Assembly (NCBI GenBank): GCA_003254905.1
Contig: QANU01021433.1
Location: 1-64,000, forward strand
DNA: 64,000 nucleotides
Source of the DNA: Nissolia schottii
Lineage: Eukaryota > Streptophyta > Magnoliopsida > Fabales > Fabaceae
Direction: 5' to 3'
How positions within the stretch are numbered: position 1 is the stretch's first letter; the number at the start of each line of letters is the position of its first letter. Of this stretch, positions 48,937-60,500 are shown in pieces. The notes under the pieces were generated by a model. The model was given only the letters and a program-made list of their open reading frames with translations. It made no database searches and was not told where the DNA came from. A program made the position numbers and the translations under genes.

Positions 48937-49461
48937 CAAAATGTGCAAACATTATACCCAAAATGTGCAAACGTTACATGCAAAATGTGCAAACATTATA
49001 ATATAACCAGAATCTTATCCAAAGGAGAATACAATAAACAGATAGACAGGTGTGCAAACATTACGTGAAAAATGTGCAAACATTATGTGCAAAATGTGCA
49101 AACGTTACGTGCAAAATGTGCAAATATTATCATATAACCAGAATCTTATCCAAAGGAGAATAGAATAAACAGATAGACAGGTGTGCAAACATTATGTGAA
49201 AAATGTGCAACCATTATTCGCAAAATGTGCAAACATTATTACATAATTAGAATCTTGTCCAAAGGGAAATTTTTTTGCAACGGACAGACAGAGTGTGCAA
49301 ACATTATGTGAAAAACATGCAAACATTATGAGCAAAATGTGCAAACATTATCACATGATCAGAATCTTGTCCAAAGGGTAATGCAAGCAACAGACAGACA
49401 TAGTGTGCAAACATTATGTGAAAATTATGCAAACATTATGAGCAAATGTGCAAACATTATT
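48937..49461 (+). repeat. Array of 16 TGTGCAAACATTA motifs, about 22-bp spacing
   Basis: Sixteen near-copies of TGTGCAAACATTAT lie in one orientation. Within clusters they repeat at 22 bases (for example TGTGCAAACATTATGTGCAA). The clusters are joined by a longer unit containing CAGAATCTTATCCAAAGG that recurs about four times at 110-135-base intervals (about 49010, 49142, 49247, 49359). The array sits between the Ulp1-like start codon and the leader-like region. The same motif recurs in the gene's introns. Confidence 0.95.
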
Positions 49462-49950
49462 CTCATTCATTTTTTTTAAAATAACAATGTTCGTTGAACC
49501 ATTAATTTTTGAACGAAATGCTCTCGAAACAAAACATGAAGAAAAACCTGGACAAAACCTGAACCAAACCTTAGAACAAACCCTAATATCAAGAAACAGA
49601 TGCAAAAACCATAGAGAATCACAAGAATATTACACAGGAAATGCAAAGGAAAAACGTTTAAGAAGATAAAAGGAAAGAAGCAGAGAAGGAAATGCACTCA
49701 TCAGCGTTCGAGGTATTTGTTTCGTCTTCAGTTGCCTTTCTTGGTGGAAGTTTGCGCAGAGCGCACAACGTACTCGAAGAGAACGAAACTTTGTGCAGAG
49801 ATGAGAGCAAAAACGAAGGAGTGTGAAGAACGAAGAAGACGACGTGAAAGTGAAGAGAGCGAGAGATTTTTCTTGAAATTCTATTTTCTGAGAGACAGTA
49901 AGAGAGGAAGTTGAAACGAAGTGCAATACAAGCGGGAAACGTGGTTTCAC

Positions 49951-50687
49951 GCGCGCAGTGATGAGAGTGGGGGGAGGAGGTTATTTAGTGGCGTCCACAG
50001 TACACACATACTGATGTATATATGGTGTATGCAATAGAGGTGTACATGTAGCATAACTTTATTTTGATATTTTAATTCTGGAGATTTCTTGTACTTAAAG
50101 GAAATTTCTCTGCATGTAATTTTGCTCACATAGATAGAGATGACCACAGAGTAGCTCATGAATTAGCCAAAGCGACTACCACTCATTCAAACCTGATTTG
50201 GATTCAAACCTGATTTGGATGGAGGAAACTTCATTGTTTATTTGTAATCTTGCCCATTTTCGATATTTTTACATACCCAACCTAATAATTTTGGGGCTAT
50301 GATTACTTAAAAAGAACATGACTATAGATTATTATAATTTTAGAGGATACTAACAAATTACCATTTTTTTTCTTCCTCATATAATAATAGATGATTTAAT
50401 TAGAATGTACTGACAGTGTAAATGAATTTTACACTGTCATTTAATTATATATTGACACATCAGTCTATATAATTTACTATCATAACTTACTTAAATGGTC
50501 ATCAAAATAAAATAATTTAATTAGACGATTATGTAAAAATCTTTCCACTGATATCAAAATTAAATTCTTTAAAATGTTTTTTTTTCTTCCTCACATAATA
50601 ATAGTGGTAGCGGTTGATGCCACCCTTCTTTAGTAGATTTTACATAGAATGTTTGAGCAGTTTTGCTAACCTACGAAATAAAAAATA

Positions 50688-50720
<33 letters not shown>

Positions 50721-50778
50721 AAAACCCTAAACCCTGAAGCTAGACGCCACCGTCGTTTTTGCAAAGGGCACCACAACC
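49951..50778. other. Spacer and 5' region of the TTC27-like gene
   Basis: Contains a 17-bp tandem pair (ATTCAAACCTGATTTGG, 50184-50218), a hairpin at 50411-50439 (TGACAGTGTAAA, 5-base loop, TTTACACTGTCA) and an (ATT)n run at 50687-50718. The run ends about 60 bases before the TTC27 start codon. The leader lies in the last 50-100 bases. Confidence 0.65.
50411..50439. repeat. Perfect 12-bp inverted repeat
   Basis: Arms TGACAGTGTAAA and TTTACACTGTCA with a 5-base loop. The sequence resembles terminal motifs of abundant legume MITEs. It may be one end of such an element whose other end was not found. Confidence 0.8.
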
Positions 50779-53700
50779 ATGTCTGAACTTCAACCTGAGC
50801 TCCAGCACTTCCGTGCCCACGAGCTCCGCCTCATCCGTTGTACCCTCACTCCTCCGCCGTCCGATTCACCCCTTCAATCTCCACCGTCCGATAACCATCT
50901 CCACAGCCTCATCAACGACCTCCTCTCTTCCATCGAGTCCGGCTCCTATCTCCAAGCCCTCACCTCCGACTCTTCGAAACTTGTCTTTGGACTCGTCCAT
51001 GACTGGCCCCTCCCCCTCCTCCACAACTTGGTGGACTCCGCCGACCGAGTCTACTCCGAGTTGCTTGACCGCGCTGAGTCATTCATCACTGGCGACTCAG
51101 CCTCCGCCGCCGACAGGGTGATTATCGTGCTGTGCATTGCCGTCGCAGCATTTCTAGGGTTCACTCAGTGCAATTTCACCGGGTACGAGAAATTCGAAAT
51201 TCGAGTCACTGTTTTTTGTTTTTTTTTTTAATTATTAATCTGCAATGAAATTGGAAATGTTTGGTGAATTTGAATTTGAATTTGGATTTGGATTTGGATT
51301 TGTGTTTAGGCCTTTGAAGGGGCTACCGAGATGCCCTCTGGCTCTGGAAGCTGGCGATGGCGGTAAATTTACGGAGTGGGACAATTGGGCACGCAATCAG
51401 ATTATGGCTGCTGGCTCTGACTTGCTCGGAAAGTTCTCGAATCTTCAGGTACCCATATGCATTCGCAGTAACTGTTCAAGTCATTACATGTATTCTCTTA
51501 TGTTTTGCTTTTCTATTTTCATGTAAAGGGCTTGGTTGGTTTGCAATCTTATCCCAGCTTTGTTTTAATGCCATGCTGAAACATTTTTAGTAACTAGTTT
51601 GATTTTTTTTTTTAACTTTTTGGTATGTGACACTGGGGCGAGTACCAAGTGGAAAAAGGCTCTTGTTGTTGTTGTTGCTTAACTTGTCCATGAGCTATAC
51701 ATTGCCTAGTGTTTTATGAAACGTGATGAAAACTGCTTGCTGTAATTGGTTTTGTTAACCAACTCCTTGTTGGTGTGAATTGCTACAATGCTACTCTGTT
51801 CAAAACTGATAATTTGCCAATTTATTTATATGCTTTCCTGCTTGAGCTTGGTTGCTGGAAAAATTAAGATGGTAGATAGGTACCCAAATAAGCAATATTC
51901 AACTAGTGATCCCTGATCGGAAACTGAATATAAGTACTGATGCTTGCAGAATTCGAAACAGATTCCTGCTTTTTTTTTTTGGCAAATGGGTGTTTCCCTG
52001 TTACCCTTGAATTCATTTATTTGCCATCAAAATTCTAGGCCATCTCTCTCTCTCTCTCTTTCTCTCCCCCCCCCCCAATCTTAACTTGACAGATCCTCAC
52101 TGTTTTTTTATTTATGTTTGTAGTATATAGTTTTTGCTAAGATGTTGCTTATGCGGGTGAAAGATTTATCATCTCAAGGAACCATATCTTCTACGATTGA
52201 GATTAGAAGCCTGTCATGGTGGCTTGCAAGGGTTTTGCTTCTTCAACAGAGAATTTTGGATGAGCGGTCTTCTTCTTTGTTTGATCTGTTGCATGTCTAC
52301 ATGGGCGAGGCTTCGCAACAATTCGGCACTTCAGAAGGTGTTCAAAGTTATTGGGATGTTAATTTACGTGATGGGGAGAGCTTAGCAATTGTCTCCATGT
52401 TTCATTTAGAGGCTGGGATTATGGAATATGCCTATGGACGAGTTGATCCTTGCAGGTGAGTTACTTTGGGATTTCCATTTTTTATTTTGATTTTAGCCAT
52501 CCTGGATGTAAATCTTTTTAGGGTTTATCAATCTGTTTCATAATTAAGTGAGAAACTGAGAATTGAAAACTTAAACCTTTTCTCGAGGAAAGTGGGAGTT
52601 GGTTGGGTCACAAGCTGTATTTCCTTTTTCATGGTTTATGTGTGTGTGTGTGTGCATTGCATAAACTGCAGAATCTTTTGTATTCTTACATTAACATTAA
52701 CTTTACATCAACACAAAGTAATTGCCAGATATAAAAAGTTTAGCATGATTCGTTGTTCATCTATCTCTACCCCCGCCTTCTTTCTTTGGTGGGTGGGGGG
52801 CTCGATGGGCTGTGTTTTATTTGTTTAACAACATGCATTGCTTCTTACTTCACACCTAGAACACAAAGTTGTGGCTGATATGAATGAGACCCCTTCCCTA
52901 TATTTCATTCAGTTGTAAGGACTCACGTTGAAGTCTAAAATATGGGTTGGGAATGCAGGGCCCGTTTGGATTGACTTTTTCTTTAAAAAAAATTACTTTA
53001 TTATTTAAATTTTATAAAAAAAAAAGTATTTTTAATAATTTTTAAGTGTGTTTGGCTACAATGTAAAAGTGGAAACACCACTTTTATAAATAATAAAACT
53101 CTACTGAAAAAAGTGCTTTTTGTAATAAGCTAATCCAAATGGGCTCGTAATGGATTTTGAAGTTTCAAATTAATATGCTTTTCATAATGTTTGAAACCAA
53201 GTATGTTCTGAAGTTTTCCTGGGGATTACTATTTGAATGTTGAAATAACAGGTACTACTTTTGATTCTCCTGTGATATCCTTTCATGCTGAAGTACCTTA
53301 TTTCATCAGGACACATTTTGAGTCGGCTGAGATGGCAGCTGGGCTTCAGCTTTCAGTTACTGGGTTACTTGGTTTCCGTACTGTACATCAGGTAAACATA
53401 GTGATAGTAAACTGCACAATCAGTACGTTTCATCAAACTTATCTTTTAATATGTAATTCTTGGGTGTAGGTAGAACCAAAGGCACAAATGGTACTAGTCA
53501 CAAACACAAGCTCATCAAACAATGTGGATAATGGCCTCTTAATGGGTACTGGCATCCAAACATGTGATTCCAGCACTGGTGATGCATCTGACGTACTTAT
53601 GATACCTAAGTTGTTAGAAAATGATCATGACTCTAAAACTAGGTCACAAGGAACGGACAATGGTATTCATACTACTCCCAGTTTGACAGCAACACAACAA

Positions 53701-56700
53701 GCTGTAATTCTGGCATATTGCCTTCTAATTGAGAAGAGCTCCCGACATGATGAATTGCAACGTAAGTCGCCTTAGTTTGTACATGCATGCATTTTATTAT
53801 GTCTAGCATGTGCGTGCTTACATATAAATCATCTTTCTAATTTTGAAGTACCTTTGGTAATGAATAAAATGGTACTGTAGCCTATATATATGGTGTTCAT
53901 CTAAGGTCAAGAAGTGAAATAAAGTATGGAAACTGGATCAGCTAAGGTTGAACATTAATGGCTCTACCTGTGTAGGTGTTAAAAGCTTCGACTTAAGCCC
54001 TTGTTGTTTTATATCCGTCTTTCCAGCTTTCAGATCCTCAAGGAATCTAATTGTAGTATAGTCGGGTATAGTCGGCTCCACAGGGAGTTGGTAAATGCCA
54101 TTCTTGAGTTTGTTAATTTAAACAATAGAGTAGATGATTTGGAAATTGATTTCAAAATAAAGACAGGAAAGGAAAATAAATACAAGATAAAACGACAAAA
54201 AATCAGAGGTAGGTTAGGAAGCTTGTTGGGTTTTGTATCATGTATAGTTTCTTGTATTCATAACTTAATGCAGATGAATTATCTGTCCTTTGATTTTTCG
54301 CTACTAGTTCTTATCTTAAATATCTTTCTCAAGCATGATAAGATGATTAGGTTTGCTTTATTAGTTTGTCAATTTCTTGCACAATTTAACAAAGTGAACC
54401 AACATTAATTCAGATGTTAAAGCGACTAATAATCCTAATTCTATTTCTAGCAATTAAGTTTATTAGATGAAAGGGTTTAAGGCCAACCTTACTGAAGCAG
54501 TTTTCACTCGCAACAATTAGGTTTAGATTTAAGCCTTAGTTAACCAGATTAAACATTGAATTGATTCCCACTTAATACTGTAGCTTTCACTCACAACATT
54601 AAGTTACAAAACAACATTCAACTAGCTGAACTATAGCTAGCGTTAGGTACAAAACCAATCCATAAAAATCAAGGAAACAGATATACTCATTCATACAAAA
54701 AGTAACATGGATACAATTAGGCTATAGCATTGATCAAAAACCCCAACAATAAGAAGATTACAAAATCATCTTACAAGAGAGGATCACAGAGGCAAGGTAA
54801 GGACCACTCACCATGACACGTTCTCACGCCATCATGACAAGGACCACCGTGCTTCTCGATCTCTCTTGACTCCTAGCTTGGCCTCCTCTTTGTTGCTTGA
54901 AACAATGTTCTTAAGAAAACTTTAAGACTATAGAGAAATTGGGGAAGAACGGATTTTGTGAAGGAAGGGAATGCTTCTGTGTAGGTATGGGAAGTGCCTC
55001 CGAATGCTGCTCCGGGGGCCTCTGTTTATAGGCCAAATTCCTCGAGGGCCGCTCAGCGGCCTCAGGGCTTCGCTGAGCGGCGCAGCTTTCTTCGCGGTGA
55101 AGTCTTCTCAATTCTGAAAGGTGGCTCTGCTCTGACATTATCCTGTCCCCGCTGAGCGGCGTGTAGAGCGCTGAGTGGTGTTAGTGCGGCTACAGGGTGG
55201 CTTGCAGAGCTTGCTTCGTCCTTAAGTTACTTCACTCTGAAGTAAGATACCGCTGAGGGGCCTTGGACCCCCGCTGAGCGGTCTATTCTGCTGCTTCTCT
55301 TTTTGCTTGTTTTTGTCTTGTTTTTCCTTTTGTTCCTTGCCTCTTTCTCTTTGGGATTTTTAATCTGTAATATTCATCATTTTAGCCTGTTGTATCCATT
55401 TTTTTCTTTTTATGAATTTGTTGCAAAAGATTATTATTTTAACTTGTAAAATTATTAAAATATACTGCTTAACAGTAGGGGTTTATATCTTTTTTCCTTT
55501 TCTTTTCTCCTTTTAGAGCTTGCTAGTTACGTTTCTAATTGTATTCTGAAATGCATTAATTTCTTTGAAGCCGAGCAAAAAGGGCTATGAGCCTGAGCCA
55601 GCTAGTGACTGGTTTTGTTTTGATTAATTTTTCAAGATTTTTTTTAAATTTTTTTTTTAAAAAATAACGAAAGCTCTTTCAGTAAGATTTTGATCCCAAG
55701 CTATTTTAAATACAAAATAAGCTAGTCCAAACACATGCTTACTTTACTTAAATTCTGGCTTGTGATTTTTGTTTCAGGATGGGATATGGCTCCTTACATT
55801 GAGGCAATTGATTCCCAGCATTTGTTTTACTTCATTGTAAGTGCACAAAAACCTACTACTTGTATCAGATTTTTCATCAGCACCTTTCTTCTTTTCAGAA
55901 TGGAGGTGGTTTCTGGTGTGAGAATGTTTTCATATTCCCTTCCTTTTGAAGTTTTTTTTTAATTTTAAATTTTAAAATTGTTGAGTGTCTAGAACTAAAA
56001 CCAATTTATACTAAGAAAAAGAAACAATTGTTTACAATTGGGGCTTTTCTATGCACCATGGAAGAAATTTTTTCAGTGCTTAAGGTGTTTATATTCCTTC
56101 TTTCGATCTTCCCCTTAATTTTTATTATTGGTAAACTATTTTCTATGATACTTTTCTTGTTTGCTTTAGATACGGAGTTTCTGCGATATTTTGCGTATTC
56201 AATGGGAGTCATCCCGAAGTCGAACAAAGGAGCGTGCTTTACTGATGATGGAAAACTTGGTATGAGTTGTATTTTGGTTAACATGTTCAGTTAAGATGTA
56301 TAAGAGTATCAATTTTTTCGGCCATTTCATTCTCTTCTATGCCTATTTTAATTAAAGGTTGGTATAATTTCTTGTGACTAAAAGATGATTTGATGCTTCT
56401 CACCCAAAAACATAATATTCAAGATACCAAGCTATCAGCTTGGTCTGATTATTTTTTATTGTTACGGTTTATGCTGACAAGATTTGATTACAGTCGGTCT
56501 GTACTTGATTGAATGAAAAGTCCTCAGTTGATGCCATTTTTCTTCCTGAAGCCAGAATTGGTGTTCCTTAGTAATAGGAACTGGATCAGAATTGATTTAA
56601 AGAAATAGGATTTTGATCTTATTGTTGATAAACTCTCTTCTCCATGGTACTGGATCAGAATTGATGCAAAGAAATAGGATTTTGATCTTATTGTTGATAA

Positions 56701-57528
56701 ACTCTCTTCTCTATGGCTCTGAATTCGCATGAATGTGTAATAAAGATTCAAGAAATACAGGAATTGCAAGATCAGCAGGAACAGAGTCAAATTGTACTTT
56801 CAATCTCCAGTACATTCTAGAGTCTTGTGGCTTACCCAAACTTCTACTTTCTTTTCTTCCCAAAATTAACCTCCCTCTCACTTCTTGATACCTTTTTCAT
56901 TGTACTCACATCTCCTCTCACTTACAAGAGGCATTTTGTTAACTGATAGCGAGACAGTTATTAACAGAATTAGGTGCTTCTTCCCTCTGTTCTTAGTCTT
57001 TCTCACATACACCTGCTTTATTGGCGGCTTGCTAACATAATTATTCTACTGCATTTATGTTCCATACCATTTAATCCTTTTTTGTTGACTGAATGAATTT
57101 AATTAGAGAGACTACCTTTGAACTTATACAAGATTTACTAACAAACAGGCATCTTTTAGAGAATAAAGATGAAACAAGGTCAACTGTGTTAAACATTTGT
57201 TATTGTACATTGAATTTTTTTAGTCCTTCTATCTATACGAATGCTTCTTAGTTAATCTAGCAGCAACAGGTGAGTTGTCTTGATTTGTTTATTGCAGTCT
57301 AGATTCTTATTGCCGCAGCAGCTGATAAAGCATACTACATCTTTTGCAGGTCCAACGTATTTATGAATCTTCTCCAGCTGTGGCAGAAAGAATTCCTTTC
57401 AGTTATGGTGTTTATATGCCCAGTATTCCTGCATTAAGGAAGTATGAACTTTTTCTCTTTAGATTCTACGCATGAAAATAATAATGGACCCTCCCTTGAA
57501 AAAAAAATATTTAACTTCTCATGCTTTT

Positions 57529-57562
<34 letters not shown>

Positions 57563-60500
57563 TTAAAAGATAGATGACTCTTTAACTCTGTTGTTACCTA
57601 ACTTACCCTTCTTCCAATTTCAGGGAATATGGTGAACTTTTGGTGCGTTGTGGTTTGATAGGGGAGGCAGTGAAGGTGTTTGAAGATTTAGAATTATGGG
57701 ATAATCTTATCTACTGCTACAGGTATGATAAAATCTGAGATGAGAAAAAGGCCGAATCAATATTTATCTCTCAATATTCACTTGTCATTAGGAATGAGAT
57801 CTCATTGAATATTTGATTTGGAACACAGTCTATTGGAGAAGAAAGCCACGGCTGTTGAACTCATCAGGAAACGTCTTTCAGAACGACCCAATGACCCTAG
57901 GTTATGGTATGATCTTATTTTCATGTTTCTTAATTTTTTTTGATAGAATAAGAATATTATTAATAAGAAGAGAAGAATACAAAGAGAATGGTGGATAAGA
58001 GATCCTCCTTGCAAAACCAAGATCTAACAAAAGAAAAACAACCATCGAAAGATCAAAGCATTCCAAGCAATTCTGTTTCATGCTAATGATTTTCTAGGTG
58101 CTCCCTGGGTGACACTACCAATAACGATGCATGTTATGAAAAAGCTCTGGAAGTTTCAAACAATAGGTCTGCTAGAGCTAAGGTGCACCTGTGTTTATAT
58201 TATTATGTTTGTTTCGATCTACGTATTTGCTTCTGCCATATTACAAAATTTTTAAATTATGAATTTTTTTTCCTTAACGGATTTGATTTTTCTCTGATTG
58301 ACAGCGTTCTCTGGCTCGCAGTGCCTATAATAGAGGAGACTATGTGACATCTAAAATTTTGTGGTGTGTTGTAACCTGAAGCTTTTCATTTTATTATCAT
58401 TGCCTTTGTCATTATTATATTTGTAATTTTTATTGTTGTCAATATAACATTGTTATAATTATTGATATGTTTAGTGTACTAAAATTTGTTCACTAATTTC
58501 AGGGAGTCTGCAATGTCAATGAACTCTATGTACCCAGATGGTTGGTTTGCATTTGGGGCTGCTGCACTGAAGGTAAAATAAATGCTGTGACATCCACTAT
58601 GTTTGCTTATTATTTATTCACTTTTGCAACTTTAAATTTGCAGTAGAATGTACACGTTCTTTTTTTAGGGAAATTCTACATACCCATCATTATAGTGGTT
58701 AATTTGGATATTGCCACCATTGACATGTAGCAACAATCTACTAGTATTAGGCCAACTTTGGTGAATGTGACAGGTTGCTGCTTACATGCTTAATAGGTAA
58801 AGATTTAATTGCAGATAGTAAATTTCAGAAAGCCACTTCTGCAATAGTGGACAGATTAACACTTGGACAACTGTGTATGGTTGTGTATGCAATTATACAT
58901 ATGTTGCATCATAACCTGATTGGTTTGTCAGGAATCGGGATGGGCACCAAATTTCTGATGCCCATTTTTTACAATGGTTGTAGACTGTATTTCTCATTTT
59001 TGTTTTCTTAAGTACTTCACACTAACTATGAAACTTTTATAGGCAAGGGATATTGAAAAGGCTTTGGATGCATTTACCCGAGCTGTTCAACTTGATCCTG
59101 ATAATGGGGAGGCTTGGAATAACATTGCTTGCTTGTATGAAGTTCTTCTCTCATATTTAAAAGTAGAAAACAGCTTAGTTTGTTCATTGTATAAATTATT
59201 TTTCATTCAAATGCACACACACACATACAACATATACGCAAAAGTATCTTTCCTTTTTGGGTCCATCAGATTCGGGCTTCCTAACTGGCATTTCTGGCCT
59301 GAATGGTCATTGTTCAAAGAGAATTCCATGTTGATACCAGTTTGAATGCTGGTGGCAGAGAAGAAGAAACCAAAAAAGATTCGGGCATCCTAATACTGAG
59401 AAAATCATCTCCCTAAATTAATTGCCTTACTCATAGTTTAACATTCTAATTATTCATTTTGCAAGTCATATTACCTTGATATCAAAGTTGTGAGCTCAAT
59501 AAACCGATATCATTATATGCAATCTTTAACAGCAAAATAGTCATTATGGGTTATTAAATTTTTGCTTCTAGCTTGTACTTATTATGCATTTAACCTACCA
59601 TGCAGGCATATGATCAAGAAAAAGAGCAAGGAGGCCTTCATTGCATTTAAAGAAGCCTTGAAGTTCAAGTTTCGTGTTTATCCCCTTTATTAAACTCTTT
59701 TATAGATGCTGGCATGCTTAGATGTGCATATACAGCATATGTATTGGTTCATAATCATTGCAAATTTAGGGTGTATATTAACATAATGACACTTGGTGAC
59801 AGACGAAACAGCTGGCAACTCTGGGAGAACTACAGTCATGTTGCTGTTGATGTTGGCAATATCAGTCAGGTATCTGCTGTTTTCCCTTCTTTTGTTGATC
59901 AAAACAAGTATTAGTTTCCAAAACGCAGTCTTTTGTGTAAATTCGTAATATGAAGGATGAGATATGCTTTCTGTGCAGTTTCATTCTCTAGTTGCATGCT
60001 GTATGTCTGGTATGCCATCATCCTTAATTTTTTTTTTTACAAGTGAGAAGCCTCCTAGATGATTTACTCGATAACATTACTGCTTTGTATGAATTGGTTT
60101 GTTAAATAGTAGTTTTAATTTTGATCGGGCCCATATTGATTATCTTATATTTCTATCTACAATAATACTATGCGGTAGAGTTTTCAATGGTAAAACTTAA
60201 GGCTATGTTTGGATGAGTGGCTAAGGAGTGAATGACAAAGAATGGAATGGCTAATTTTATTAAAAGTGTGTTTGATGTAATTTTAATGGAGAGTGTGAGA
60301 TGGACAAGGAGGGTCATTTTGTCCCTAGCCTTTCAAATTCTCCATTTTTTGTCCCTCCAAGTGGGGGTCAATGAGGGACAACGCTTTATTTTTGTTCCAC
60401 TCCCTCCTTAAACTTGTCACACATCCAAACAAAAGAGTGGCTTCGTTTAAGCCTCTCCATTCCTTGCCTCTCCCTCCTAGTCCATTAATGGCGATGCCCT

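Larger units (their letters stand above)
44755..49950 (-). mobile_element. Ulp1-bearing transposon-like unit with motif array (KI-MULE/VANDAL-like, tentative)
   Basis: A minus-strand unit made of a multi-exon Ulp1-like gene (44755-48780), an upstream tandem motif array (48937-49461) and a pyrimidine-rich leader-like region (about 49480-49950). Plant Mutator-like elements carrying Ulp1-type peptidase genes are known (Kaonashi/KI-MULE in Arabidopsis, CUMULE in melon). No transposase frame and no terminal inverted repeat were found, so the outer limits are only estimated. The left limit is where the coding similarity stops next to a GGTTAAATATG repeat; the right limit is the end of the leader-like region. 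It might be a TIR-less element or a captured gene left after loss of the transposase. Confidence 0.6.

Noticed and set aside
48937..49461. CRISPR-like array
   Set aside because: The repeats are only about 13 bases, with 9-10-base near-constant spacers in a plant nuclear context; it is a tandem or binding-site array.
54001..54408. 135-codon frame in TTC27 intron 5
   Set aside because: It lies between well-spliced exons, matches nothing, and the region is repeat-like.
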